A stretch of DNA of 64,000 nucleotides from Candidatus Eremiobacterota bacterium (GCA_019235885.1 JAFAKB010000091.1:1-64000); one strand, 5' to 3'. Numbered from the stretch's first letter, positions 34,803-43,523 are shown. Notes: generated by a model not told the origin, from the letters alone. A program made the numbers and translations.

Positions 34803-35663
34803 TCAGCGCAGGGACTCGATCATCGCGTGGAACGGTTCTGCGTCGAACGCCGTGTAGTACAGATCGATTCCGCGCTTCGCCGTCACGCCCGATGAGGCGA
34901 AGACCGTGTGCCGGAAATCGCCCGGGGGCTGGGGCGCGCTGATGAGCGGCTCTTCGCAACGGTCGACGACGCGCGCGTAGTCTTCGTCGAACGCGGCCCA
35001 GCCGATGCACCAATAGCCGCGTTGATCGGCACCGTTGTAGAACATCGTCGGCGCTCCGCCGATCGTGACGACCGGGCCGGTGCTCAAGTGCCAGGAGTCA
35101 AAGCGATGTGCGCGCAGCGGCAGCGGCTCGCGCGCATACTGCCACGGCCCGCTCAAACGATCGCCGAGTGCCGTGCCGATCAGCGAGTGCCCGTCGCGCG
35201 AAAACTCGAAGAACAGGACCCAGCGGCCGTCGGGACGGCGAACCAGCGTCGCCTCTTTCGGGTTTTCGTGTGCGCCGTCGGCGGGTAAGACCGCGCCGCG
35301 CTTCTCGAGCTCCTCGACCGTTCGGCCGGCAGCCAGCAGCAGCGTGCTGCGCCCGGCCTCGTTGCTCCAACCCGAATAGAACACGTACAGCGCTTCGTCG
35401 TCTACGCACACGGTGGGATCTTCGCAGCCGCCGGCGTCCTGCGGGACCGAGGGCGCGATGACGGGGGTCGCGTTCATCCGGAAATGCCGCCCGTCGCCCG
35501 TCCCGTGGAAGATCGCGGAGACCTTCTTCACCGGATTGCGTTCCTTCGGAACGCCGCGCACGAGGATCTCGAAAGCGTTCGCGCCGGGCCAGACGTACGG
35601 GCTCAGGACGTACATCCGCGCGAGATCGTGATCGCGCTCGAGCCCCAGCGGCTCGCTATGCAC
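34803..35663 (-). CDS. GH130/GH43-like five-bladed propeller glycosidase-type protein
   Basis: 286 residues starting at a GTG that overlaps the SDR stop. Blade motifs: [112 protein letters not shown]. The CEDPT element is the catalytic/substrate block of GH130 phosphorylases and related glycosidases. No signal peptide, so intracellular sugar metabolism is likely. An alternative start is the ATG giving MYVLSP. Confidence 0.75.
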   Translation of the reverse strand: MHSEPLGLERDHDLARMYVLSPYVWPGANAFEILVRGVPKERNPVKKVSAIFHGTGDGRHFRMNATPVIAPSVPQDAGGCEDPTVCVDDEALYVFYSGWSNEAGRSTLLLAAGRTVEELEKRGAVLPADGAHENPKEATLVRRPDGRWVLFFEFSRDGHSLIGTALGDRLSGPWQYAREPLPLRAHRFDSWHLSTGPVVTIGGAPTMFYNGADQRGYWCIGWAAFDEDYARVVDRCEEPLISAPQPPGDFRHTVFASSGVTAKRGIDLYYTAFDAEPFHAMIESLR

Positions 35664-36443
35664 CCTGGCCTTGGTTGAGCATCAAGCCGCCGTCGATCAC
35701 GAACGTCGCTCCGGTGACGTAGCTCGCGTCGTCGGAGGCCAGATAAACCGCCATTCGACCGACCTCCCACGGTTCGGCGGCTCGTTTCATCGGGATGGAC
35801 TTCACCTGCTCCTGGTAGACCTTCGGATCGTCGATCGCGTCTGATTGAACGGCGTGAGGACCATCCCGGGCGCGATCGCGTTGACGGTCACGTGCCGTTC
35901 GGCGAGCTCGAGCGCGAGCGTCGTGGTCAGGTTGCGGATTCCGCCTTTCGACGCGTCGTAGTCCGCGGCGCCGGCGCGCGGGATCTCCTGGTGGACCGAG
36001 ATGATGTTGATGATGCGCGCACTGGGCGCACCGTCTTTTTTCAGCTCCCGAACGAACCGGCGGCAACACAGGAACGCGCCGGTCAGATTCGTCCGGATCG
36101 CTTTCTCCCACGTCTCGACCGGCATCTCGGCGACCGGCTGGCCCGACGCATCGATGCCGGCATTGTTGATCAAGATGGTGGGGCTGCCGAGCTGCGCGAT
36201 GCAGGCGTCGAACAGCTTGTCGACCTCCGCGGCCTGCGTGATGTCGGCCTGCACGACGATCGCTCTCCCACCGGCGGCCTCGACCTGCGAGCGCGTCGAC
36301 TCCGCGCCGGTGCGATCCTCGAGATAGTTGATCGCGACCGCCGCCCCTTCATGAGCGAACTCCACCGCCGTCGCCTGCCCGATCCCCGAGTCGGCGCCGG
36401 TAATGACCGCGACGTGGCGGCCGAGTCTCTTTTCACCGTTCAT
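35656..36443 (-). pseudogene. short-chain dehydrogenase (glucose 1-dehydrogenase type), frameshifted
   Basis: The first 200 residues are an intact SDR: VAVITGADSGIGQAT cofactor loop, [29 protein letters not shown] with the S-Y-K residues, and [15 protein letters not shown]. Then the frame goes off (TRSTIRR) and stops at 35802. The rest of the family sequence, [43 protein letters not shown] and [10 protein letters not shown], continues in another frame to 35656. A single missing base near 35843-35847 (CAGACGCG, expected CAG-NAC-GCG) would restore it. AGGTG lies just before the ATG at 36443. It is a recent pseudogene or a sequencing error. Confidence 0.82.
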
Positions 36444-36520
36444 GGCGCACCTCACGCTGCTTCGATCGCTGAACCACCATCGTTCCCGCGGATCGGGATG
36501 CGGAAGCAGGGGAGCGACTT

Positions 36521-37447
36521 GTGGACGCCGCGGCGGTGACGGGGACGGACGCGCAGAACCGGTGCCGGGTGCGCATATCCGAAAAGCTCCGGACCCGGCG
36601 GCCGTTCTTTTCGTTCGAGTTCTTCCCGCCGCGGGACGAGGCGGTGGAGCGCAGCCTCTTCGAGACGATCGAGGCGCTCAAGCCGCTCGACCCGGGCTTC
36701 GTCTCGATCACCTACGGCGCGGGCGGCTCGACGCGCACGCGCACGGTCGAGCTGGCGAAGCGGCTGCGCGGCGAGATCGGGTTCGACGTGATGGCGCACG
36801 TCACGTGCGCCGGCGCGACCGCCGGCGAGCTGCGCGAATTGCTGACCGACCTGCGCCGCGGCGGGATCGAGAACATCATGGCGCTGCGCGGCGACCCGCC
36901 GCGCGGCACGGGCACGTTCATCGTCACCGAAGGCGGGTTTCGCTACGCGAGCGACTTGATCGCGTTGCTCAAGGCGGAGTTCTCGTTCTGCGTCGGCGGT
37001 GCGGCGTATCCCGAGAAGCATCCGGAGGCGCCGAGCTTCGACGCCGACCTCGCCGCGCTCTCGGCGAAGGTCCGCGCCGGCGCGGAGTTCTTGGTGACGC
37101 AGCTGTTCTTCGACAACGCGCGGTACGTGGAGTTCGTCGAGCGCGCGCGTCAATGGGGGATCACGGTGCCGATCTTGCCGGGAATCATGCCGATCACCAA
37201 CTACGCGCAGATCGACCGCTTCACCCGGGGCTGCGGCGCGACGATTCCGCCCAGCCTGCGCGCCGAGCTCGAAGCGCGGCGCGACGACGCCGACGCGGTC
37301 GTCGACCTCGGCGTCGCCTACATGACGCTGCAAGTCGCCGACCTGCTCGCGCGCGGAGCGCCCGGCGTCCACTTCTACACCCTGAACCGCTCCCCGGCCA
37401 CCCGCGCCGTCGTCTCCGCGCTGCTGGCTGCCCGCCGCGCCTGGTAA
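36521..37447 (+). CDS. metF: methylenetetrahydrofolate reductase
   Basis: 308 residues, starting at a GTG with AGGGGAG 8 bases upstream. Reduces methylene-THF to methyl-THF with FAD for methionine synthesis. Active-site blocks: FFSFEFFPPRDE (catalytic Glu), VSITYGAGGSTR, MAHVTCAG, ENIMALRGDPP (catalytic Asp) and EFLVTQLFFDN. Length is that of a single-domain bacterial MetF. An ordinary metabolic gene inserted between fliP and fliQ. Confidence 0.96.
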   Translation: MDAAAVTGTDAQNRCRVRISEKLRTRRPFFSFEFFPPRDEAVERSLFETIEALKPLDPGFVSITYGAGGSTRTRTVELAKRLRGEIGFDVMAHVTCAGATAGELRELLTDLRRGGIENIMALRGDPPRGTGTFIVTEGGFRYASDLIALLKAEFSFCVGGAAYPEKHPEAPSFDADLAALSAKVRAGAEFLVTQLFFDNARYVEFVERARQWGITVPILPGIMPITNYAQIDRFTRGCGATIPPSLRAELEARRDDADAVVDLGVAYMTLQVADLLARGAPGVHFYTLNRSPATRAVVSALLAARRAW

Positions 37448-37549
37448 GGTTCACGGCGAAAGCCACTGTGGCCGGTGGAGCGCAAGAAGAAAGCAAAATA
37501 GACTCACTGCCGTGACGCGGCGGTAACATCCGCCCGGCATCATGGGCGC

Positions 37550-37816
37550 ATGGATGCGTTTGACGGGCTTTTGCGGGAGGCGCTGGTCGTCACGGCGGTG
37601 CTGACGCTGCCGGTGCTGATCGCCGCGACGCTGGTCGGCACGGCGGTCGCGGTGCTGCAAGCGGCGACCCAGGTTCAGGAACAGACCCTGACGATGCTCC
37701 CGAAGATCCTGGCGGTCGGCGTCGTGCTGCTGGTCGGCGGGCGGTTCGGGCTCGCGTTGTGCGCGCAGCTGCTGTACGAGATCGTGGCGCGGATTCCGCT
37801 GCTGGTGCGCGGGTGA
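37550..37816 (+). CDS. fliQ: export gate protein FliQ
   Basis: 88 residues, two membrane helices: LLREALVVTAVLTLPVLIAATLVGTAVAVLQAATQVQEQTLTMLPKILAVGVVLLVGG. The central QAATQVQEQTLTxxPK motif is the FliQ signature. Four copies are in the gate. The stop overlaps the fliR GTG (GTGA). Confidence 0.95.
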   Translation: MDAFDGLLREALVVTAVLTLPVLIAATLVGTAVAVLQAATQVQEQTLTMLPKILAVGVVLLVGGRFGLALCAQLLYEIVARIPLLVRG

Positions 37817-38532
37817 CGCAGACGGCGCTGCTGGTGTTCGCGCGCGCGGCCGGGTTGATGTCGCGCGCGCCGGCGTTTTCGCATCCCTCGGTGCCGCCTA
37901 TCGTGCGCGCCGGGCTTGCGATGGCGCTCGCGTTTGCCGTCGCACCGCTGGTGCCGGCGAGCCGGCAGCTCGATCTCGCGGCGTTTGCGTTCGCGCTGGC
38001 CGGCGACTTCGTGGTCGGCGCGGCGATCGGGTTCGGCGCGGCGCTGCTCTACGACGGCGCGTACTACGCCGGGCGCACGATCGACGACTACCTGGGCGTG
38101 CGCGGAAGCGTTCCGGGCGCGAACGTCACCAGCGCGCAAGCGTTCGGGCGGCTATGGTCCGCGTCGTTTCTGGCGGCGTTCGTGCTGCTCGACGGCTGGG
38201 CTCCGGTGGTGGGAGCGTTCGCCGAATCGTTCGCGCACGTCGCGTCGGGAGCGTTCGTTGCGCCGGCCGCCTGGGAGCGTTTCGCGCTCGCGCTTCCGGA
38301 AACGATCCTGCGGGCAGCGTTTGCGGTCGCGGCGCCGGCGGTCGCGGTGGCTGCGGCATTGCAGCTCGCGTTCGGAGCGGTCGCGCGGGTCGTGCCGCGG
38401 TTCTCCAGCTTCACGCTCGCGTTTCCGGCGGTGTTCGCGGCGGCGCTCGTCGTTACCGTGATCGCCGTTCCGCTGCTTGCGCCTGCGGGAGCCCGGCCGT
38501 GGCTCGTCGTGCCGTGGAGCGGCGCGCGATGA
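37813..38532 (+). CDS. fliR: export gate protein FliR
   Basis: 239 residues, six predicted helices, GTG start overlapping the fliQ stop. LLVFARAAGLMSRAPAFSHPSVPPIVRAGLAMALAFAVAP matches the FliR N-terminus (FxRxxGxxxxAPxFxxxxVPxxxR), and GFGAALLYDGAYYAGRTIDDYLGVR corresponds to the conserved AGxxIDxxMGF block (here the usual Q-GF is changed). Coupled to flhB by ATGA. Confidence 0.9.
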   Translation: MTQTALLVFARAAGLMSRAPAFSHPSVPPIVRAGLAMALAFAVAPLVPASRQLDLAAFAFALAGDFVVGAAIGFGAALLYDGAYYAGRTIDDYLGVRGSVPGANVTSAQAFGRLWSASFLAAFVLLDGWAPVVGAFAESFAHVASGAFVAPAAWERFALALPETILRAAFAVAAPAVAVAAALQLAFGAVARVVPRFSSFTLAFPAVFAAALVVTVIAVPLLAPAGARPWLVVPWSGAR

Positions 38533-39605
38533 ACGCGGAAGAGAAGCGCTTCGATGCGACGCCGGCTCGCCGCGAGCGCGCGAAACGCGAAGGAAACGCT
38601 GCCCGCTCGAGCGAGGTGAACGCAATGGCCGCGTTCGGCGCTGCGGTGCCGGCTGCCGCGGCGGCGATCCCGTTCATCGCGGCGGGCGCCGTCGTCGCGC
38701 TCGCCGCCGCTACGTCGCACGCCGGGTCCGATCCACGCGGCCTCGCCGCGCCTGCGATGCGCGTGTCGTTTTCCGCGCTCGCGGTCGTTGCGCTGGGTGC
38801 GCTGGTTCCGGCCGCTACGGCTGCCGGCGCCGGCACGCTCGCCGCACTCGCGCAAAGAGGCGGGCTGCACTTCTCAGGATTGCACCTCGAGGCCAAACGG
38901 CTCGATCCGTTCGCCGGGCTGAAGCGGATGTGCGGCGCGGAGACCGCCGTCGGGATCGCGCGCGCCGGCCTTGCACTCGTCGCCACGGCGCTCGCGCTGC
39001 TGCCGCTCGCGCGCGACATCGTCGGCGCCGGACCGGCGCTCGGCGCGCCGCGCGCTGCCGCGACGGCGCTGAGCGCGCCGGGTGCGGCGGCCTCGCTGGT
39101 CGCGTTCGCCGCGCTGCGCGCCTGTCTGGCGGCATGGTGCGTCGGCGCGGTGTTCGCGCTGGCGGACTACGTGCTGGTGAGGCGGCGCTGGCTGCGCGGG
39201 CTGAAGATGTCGTTCGAGGAGCTCAAGCGCGACGCCAAGGAGAACGAAGGCGACCCGCAGGCGCGCGCGCGGCGCAAGAGCGCGCACCGCACGATCGTCC
39301 GCGGCGCGGTCGGCCGCACGCGCGAAGCCTCGTTCGTCGTCGTCAACCCGCAGCACGTCGCGGTCGCGTTGCGCTACGCGCCGCCGGACGTGCCCGTTCC
39401 GGAGATTCTGGTGCGCGCGCTCGACGAGGCAGCGCTGCGCGTCAAAGCGCTCGCGCGCGAGTGCGGCATCCCGCTCGTCGAGGACGTCGCGCTGGCGCGG
39501 CTCCTCTACGCGCACGGCGAGAGCGGTCGCGCGATCCCGCCCGACGCGTACGTCGCGGTGGCGCAGATCGTCGCCGCGCTGGCGCGCGAAGGCGTGCTCG
39601 CGTGA
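38529..39605 (+). CDS. flhB: export switch protein FlhB with NPQH site
   Basis: 358 residues: charged N-terminus (EEKRFDATPARRERAKREGNAARSSEV, the FlhB KTE-x-PTPKR-like start), four helices, then the cytoplasmic domain beginning KMSFEELKRDAKENEGDPQARARRKSAHR. The autocleavage motif reads VVVNPQHVAVALRY at N273-H276, so the conserved NPTH threonine is Gln. Family members cleave between N and P to switch substrate class. The rest of the domain (PEILVRALDEAALRVKALARECGIPLVEDVALARLLYAHGESGRAIPPDAYVAVAQIVA) is intact. Confidence 0.93.
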   Translation: MNAEEKRFDATPARRERAKREGNAARSSEVNAMAAFGAAVPAAAAAIPFIAAGAVVALAAATSHAGSDPRGLAAPAMRVSFSALAVVALGALVPAATAAGAGTLAALAQRGGLHFSGLHLEAKRLDPFAGLKRMCGAETAVGIARAGLALVATALALLPLARDIVGAGPALGAPRAAATALSAPGAAASLVAFAALRACLAAWCVGAVFALADYVLVRRRWLRGLKMSFEELKRDAKENEGDPQARARRKSAHRTIVRGAVGRTREASFVVVNPQHVAVALRYAPPDVPVPEILVRALDEAALRVKALARECGIPLVEDVALARLLYAHGESGRAIPPDAYVAVAQIVAALAREGVLA

Positions 39606-41650
39606 CGTCCAAGCTCACCACGGCGTTTGCGGTTGCCGTGCTGTGCGTCGTCGCAATCCTCATCGTCCCGCTGCCGCCGCCGCTGCTCGACGCGCTGCTC
39701 GCGCTGAACGTCTTCGGCTCGGCGCTGGTGCTGCTGATCAGCTTGCGGGTCGAAGAGCCCCTTGAGTTCTCGGCCTTCGCGCCCTCTCTGTTGCTCGCGA
39801 CGCTGTTCCGGCTGGCGCTCGACGTCAGCGCGACGCGGCTCATTCTCACCCAAGGGCACGATCCCGGCGGCGCCGGCGCGCTGATCCCGGCTTTCGGCCA
39901 GTTCGTGGTGCGCGGCAACGTCGTCGTCGGCCTTATCGTGTTCGCGATACTTATTTTGATCCAATTCGTGGTCATAGCCAGCGGAGCGCAACGCGTCGCC
40001 GAAGTGTGCGCGCGCTTCACGCTCGACGCGATGCCGGGCAAGCAGATGGCGATCGACGCCGACCTGCACGCCGGGATGCTCGACGCCGAGCTGGCGCGGC
40101 GCAAGCGCGCCCGCGTTCAGCGCGAGGCGGACTTCTACGCGGCGATGGACGGAGCGGGAAAGTTCGTCAAAGGCGACGCCGTCGCGGCGCTCGTCATCGT
40201 CGTGCTGAACCTGCTCGGCGGCGTGCTGGTCGGAACGCTCTACCACGGGATGGCGCCGCTCGAAGCGGTCGAGACGTTCGCGATCCTCTCGATCGGCAAC
40301 GCGCTGCTCACGACGCTCCCGGCGTTCCTCATCTCGACCGCGATGGGGCTGATGGTGACGCGCGTCGCGGGCGACGGTGCGCTCGGCGTGGATCTCGCCG
40401 CGCAGCTCCTGGCGCGCCCCGACGTGCTGCGCGTCGCGGCGATGCTCGTCTTCGCGCTGGCCTTCGTGCCCTCGTTTCCCGGCCCGCTCTTCGCCTCGCT
40501 GGGGATCGTCGCGTTCGGCGGCGCGCTGCTCGCCGAGCGCCGCAAGCGCTTCGCCGACGCGCAGCTGCGCGCCGTGCACGAGCAGCGCCGGCGCGAAGCG
40601 GTGCGGCGGCCGGAGACCGCCTTCGCGCTGGTCGGCGTCGACGCGCTCTCGATCGACGTCGGCGCGGAGCTCTATGCGCTGCTCGCGCCGCCGAACTCCG
40701 AAGCGCTGCTCGACCGCGTCGCCGACGTGCGCCGCGCGCTCGCCGCCGAAACGGGAATCGTCATCCCCGGCGTGCGGCTGCGCGACGATCCGCTGCGCGA
40801 CCCGCGCACGTACGCGATCCGCGTGCGCGACCGCGTCGCCGGCGAAGGGATGGTGCGCCTCGACGTGCTGCTCGCGGTCGGTGCGAGCGAGGTGCTCGAA
40901 CGCGTCGGCGGCGAGCCGACCACGGAACCGGTCTACGGTCTCGCGGCACGCTGGATCCCGTACGCCGAGCGGGAGCGCGCGCAACGCGCCGGCGCGCTGA
41001 CGTTCGACGCGATCTCGATCCTCGGCTCGCACCTCGCCGAGCTCGCGCGCGCGCACGCCGCCGAGCTGTTCGGCCGGCAAGAGTTTCAGACGCTCGTCGA
41101 GCACCTGCGCGCGTCGGTGCCCTCGGTGGTGAAGGACGTCGGCGGCGATTCGCTTCCCGTCGCGCTCGCGCATCGCGCCTTCGTGCACCTACTGCGCGAG
41201 CGCGCCTGGCCGCGCGATCCGGTCGCGGTGTTCGAAGCGTTCGCCGACGCCGCGCCGGCGGCACGCGACCCGCGCGAGCTGGCCGAAGCGGCGCGCCGCG
41301 CGATCGTCCCGCAGCAGCTCCGCCGCGACGGCGTCACGCGCTTGCGCCCGCTGATCCTCGCGCCGGCGTTCGAGGCCGAGCTCGCGCGCATGTGGTCGCA
41401 CGACGGCGGGCTCGCGCCCGACCCGAGCACGGCGCTCGCCCTGCGCGAGTCGGTTGCGCGCTACGCCGCCGACCCGGCCTGCGCGCCGCACGCCATCGTC
41501 GTCACCGCGCCGCTGCGCCCGCTGCTCGCGGAGCTCATCGAGCGGACGGCGCCCGGCGTCGCGGTCTACGCGTTCGCCGAGCTGCCGCCCGAGATCAGCC
41601 TCGAACCGGCCGGGGTCGTCGACGGCCCGCCGGCGGTCGCGCTCCGTTGA
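39602..41650 (+). CDS. flhA: export apparatus protein FlhA
   Basis: 682 residues, GTG start overlapping flhB (GTGA). The N-terminal eight-helix domain contains the FHIPEP-type stretch RFTLDAMPGKQMAIDADLHAGMLDAELARRKRARVQREADFYAAMDGAGKFVKGDA, nearly identical in pattern to FlhA and SctV. The C-terminal domain (after about residue 330) includes IPGVRLRDDP, ISILGSHLAELARAHAAELFGRQEFQTLVEHLRASVPSVVKDV and the final RPLLAELIERTAPGVAVYAFAELPPEI. It is the nonameric docking ring for chaperone-substrate complexes. Confidence 0.97.
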   Translation: MTSKLTTAFAVAVLCVVAILIVPLPPPLLDALLALNVFGSALVLLISLRVEEPLEFSAFAPSLLLATLFRLALDVSATRLILTQGHDPGGAGALIPAFGQFVVRGNVVVGLIVFAILILIQFVVIASGAQRVAEVCARFTLDAMPGKQMAIDADLHAGMLDAELARRKRARVQREADFYAAMDGAGKFVKGDAVAALVIVVLNLLGGVLVGTLYHGMAPLEAVETFAILSIGNALLTTLPAFLISTAMGLMVTRVAGDGALGVDLAAQLLARPDVLRVAAMLVFALAFVPSFPGPLFASLGIVAFGGALLAERRKRFADAQLRAVHEQRRREAVRRPETAFALVGVDALSIDVGAELYALLAPPNSEALLDRVADVRRALAAETGIVIPGVRLRDDPLRDPRTYAIRVRDRVAGEGMVRLDVLLAVGASEVLERVGGEPTTEPVYGLAARWIPYAERERAQRAGALTFDAISILGSHLAELARAHAAELFGRQEFQTLVEHLRASVPSVVKDVGGDSLPVALAHRAFVHLLRERAWPRDPVAVFEAFADAAPAARDPRELAEAARRAIVPQQLRRDGVTRLRPLILAPAFEAELARMWSHDGGLAPDPSTALALRESVARYAADPACAPHAIVVTAPLRPLLAELIERTAPGVAVYAFAELPPEISLEPAGVVDGPPAVALR

Positions 41651-41659
41651 ACCGCGAGG

Positions 41660-41791
41660 TCAGCCGCAGCCGCAGACCCAGTGGCCGTTTACGAAACGGC
41701 AGATGAGCGGACACGCCGCCGCCGGCTGAGGCGGTGAGGCGTACGTGAACAGAAGCGCCGCGGCAAGCGCGCCGAGAAGCAGCCGTTTCAT
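41660..41791 (-). CDS. small secreted Cys-rich peptide (43 residues)
   Basis: Starts at MKRLLLGALAAALLFTYASPPQPAAA, a signal peptide that would leave a mature piece of 17 residues, CPLICRFVNGHWVCGCG, with four cysteines. Cleavage before the first Cys (AAA-C) also resembles a weak lipobox. An upstream in-frame extension lacks a start signal. It follows the 62-residue Cys-rich gene by 5 bases on the same strand, so the two form a small operon. Could be a disulfide-rich or modified peptide; no family recognised. Confidence 0.65.
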   Translation of the reverse strand: MKRLLLGALAAALLFTYASPPQPAAACPLICRFVNGHWVCGCG

Positions 41792-41796
41792 GACGG

Positions 41797-41985
41797 TCAC
41801 GCCTTCACGCAGAAGCAGCCGTATTTGTTGCAGCGATACACGTAGCCGGGCTGACACGTGATGAACGACGTTGCCGGCGTGAACGCTGCGGAGCGCGGCT
41901 GCGCGCCGGTACCGGGTGTCGCGGCGAGCACTGCCGCCGCCAGAAAGAGAGCGCCTGCGATACGTTTCCCGAGCATAGTCGACAT
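41797..41985 (-). CDS. small secreted Cys-rich peptide (62 residues)
   Basis: The ATG at 41985 is fixed by GGAGG 5 bases upstream (41991-41995); the TTG that opens the frame further lies inside that ribosome binding site. MLGKRIAGALFLAAAVLAATPGTGA is a signal peptide. The mature part ends ITCQPGYVYRCNKYGCFCVKA with four cysteines, the last two as C-x-C, as in the downstream 43-residue peptide. The pair lies just downstream of a radical SAM/SPASM gene, but separated from it by a hairpin. Confidence 0.68.
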   Translation of the reverse strand: MSTMLGKRIAGALFLAAAVLAATPGTGAQPRSAAFTPATSFITCQPGYVYRCNKYGCFCVKA

Positions 41986-42062
41986 TCGAACCTCCAATCG
42001 GTGAATACGGCGGTTAGCCCGCGTCTGGAAAGTGTAGTCCTCGAGTCCGCGCGAGGCAACAG

Positions 42063-42093
42063 GCGGCGCGCCGCCGGCTCGCTGGCGCGCCGC
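42063..42093 (-). terminator. strong hairpin after the radical SAM gene
   Basis: GCGGCGCGCC (42063-42072) and GGCGCGCCGC (42084-42093) form a perfect 10-bp stem with an 11-base loop, beginning 13 bases after the radical SAM stop on the minus strand. No T-run follows, so termination may be incomplete and the Cys-rich peptides may be read through. Confidence 0.5.
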
Positions 42094-42105
42094 TCGGCTC
42101 GGCGT

Positions 42106-43518
42106 TCAGGTTGCGCTGAGCGCCGCGAGCAGCACGTCGGCGGCGCTTCGCGCGGCGCGCATCGCGTCGTCGTGGTGCGCTTGTGCCTGCGCGATGTCGG
42201 CGGCGCAGAACGGGCAGGCCGGCGTTCCGGCGAAGACGTGGCGGAAGCAGCTGTAGCAGACGATCAGCTCGCCGCTCGCACCCGCGTCGCGCGGCGTAAG
42301 GTCGAGCGGGACGACGTCCGCGGGACGGCCGTCGCTCGTCTCGACGACGATTTCGAACAGCCCGAAGTCGAACGAAGTCCCCGGCGCAGCCGCGACCTGG
42401 CGCACCGATTCGCGCAAGCCTTGCCGCGCGAGCTCTTCCGCACGGTGGTGGCAGTACGGGTTCTCGCCGGGCTTGCCGAACATGCTGTGCGACATCCAGG
42501 TGCAGCCCGCGCGGCAGACGCTGGCATAGTAGCACGACTTGCAGAAGCCCCAGTTCGCGCTCTCGCCGCGCGCGAACGCGATCTGCGGCGCGGTGTTCCA
42601 GATCGTCGTCAGATCGATCTCGTGCGTGTTGCCGCCCACGTAGCCGTCGGTCGGCAGCGACGGACAGCCTTTCACGTTGCCGTCCGCTTCGATGCCCATC
42701 ACGTTTTGGCCGCCCGGACAGCCGGCGTAGTGAACGCTCTCCAAACCGGTGCCGCGCAGCCGTCCTTCGTACGGGCCGAAGTAGCCGATGTTGTTCGCCG
42801 GCTGCATCAGCACGCCGTGGTCGTGCGCGCGGCGCTGCAGGGCGGCCAGCTTCGGCATCAGCTCCAGCATCTGGTGCGGCTGCAGCATCATCGCCCAGTT
42901 CTCGCTGGCGCGTCCCATCGGAACGGTGAGCGCGATCTGCCACGCTTGGGCGCCGGCGTCGATGAGCACGTCCAGGATCGCGTCGAGCTGCTCGAACGAC
43001 CGCTTCGTGATCGCGGTGTTGGCGCCGGCCGGGATGCCGTGCGCGCGCAAGCGCTTCAGCGAGGCGACGGCGGCGTCGAACGAGCCGGGGACGCCGCGCA
43101 GCGCGTCGTGCACCTCGCGCAGCCCGTCGATCGAGATCCCGGCCGCCTTCAAGCCCGCCGCTTTCGCGGCGCGAACGCGCTCTTCGGTGAGATTGCGCCC
43201 GCCGCTCTGCAGCGTGCACTCGATCCCGGCCGCGGTGATCGCGGCGATGATCTGCGCGAAGTCCCTGCGCAGGTACGCCTCGCCGCCGATCAGCGTGATC
43301 TCGCGCGTGCCGAGCGCGGCGAGCTGCGCGACGACGTCGAGACACTCCGCCGTCGTCAGCTCGTGCGGGCGTTTGCGGCCGGCGCGCGAGCCGCAGTGCC
43401 CGCACTTCAGGTCGCACGCCAGCGTGATCTCCCACACCACGTGCACCGGGCGGTGCGCCGCGCGGTCGAGATCGGTGACGTACCGATTCGGCTTCGGCGC
43501 ACCACCCGTGTCGCGCAT
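42106..43518 (-). CDS. radical SAM/SPASM peptide maturase-like enzyme 1, with C-terminal zinc ribbon
   Basis: 470 residues. The SAM cluster motif is TLACDLKCGHCGSRAG (CxxxCxxC near residue 35), followed by GGEAYLRRDF and ISIDG. The SPASM region spans about 280-350: GCPGGQNVMGIEADGNVKGCPSLPTDGYVGG and GFCKSCYYASVCRAGCTWMSHS, giving cysteines for auxiliary clusters. The end has CYSCFRHVFAGTPACPFC, a CX2C-X9-CX2C zinc ribbon, then a helical tail. It starts 5 bases after the upstream DUF1843-like peptide gene. The neighbour relation suggests it modifies that peptide. Nearly the same protein is encoded again just upstream. Confidence 0.92.
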   Translation of the reverse strand: MRDTGGAPKPNRYVTDLDRAAHRPVHVVWEITLACDLKCGHCGSRAGRKRPHELTTAECLDVVAQLAALGTREITLIGGEAYLRRDFAQIIAAITAAGIECTLQSGGRNLTEERVRAAKAAGLKAAGISIDGLREVHDALRGVPGSFDAAVASLKRLRAHGIPAGANTAITKRSFEQLDAILDVLIDAGAQAWQIALTVPMGRASENWAMMLQPHQMLELMPKLAALQRRAHDHGVLMQPANNIGYFGPYEGRLRGTGLESVHYAGCPGGQNVMGIEADGNVKGCPSLPTDGYVGGNTHEIDLTTIWNTAPQIAFARGESANWGFCKSCYYASVCRAGCTWMSHSMFGKPGENPYCHHRAEELARQGLRESVRQVAAAPGTSFDFGLFEIVVETSDGRPADVVPLDLTPRDAGASGELIVCYSCFRHVFAGTPACPFCAADIAQAQAHHDDAMRAARSAADVLLAALSAT

Positions 43519-43523
43519 CGCCG

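Noticed and set aside
38477-39600. Open frame in front of flhA, giving a 1057-codon ORF
   Set aside because: It is the flhB region read out of frame; flhA proper starts at the GTG overlapping the flhB stop.
41660-41985. Cys-rich peptides as the direct radical SAM substrates
   Set aside because: Both have Sec signal peptides and a strong hairpin separates them from the enzyme gene; the DUF1843-like peptides, coupled to the enzymes, are the better candidates. Kept only as a separate finding.
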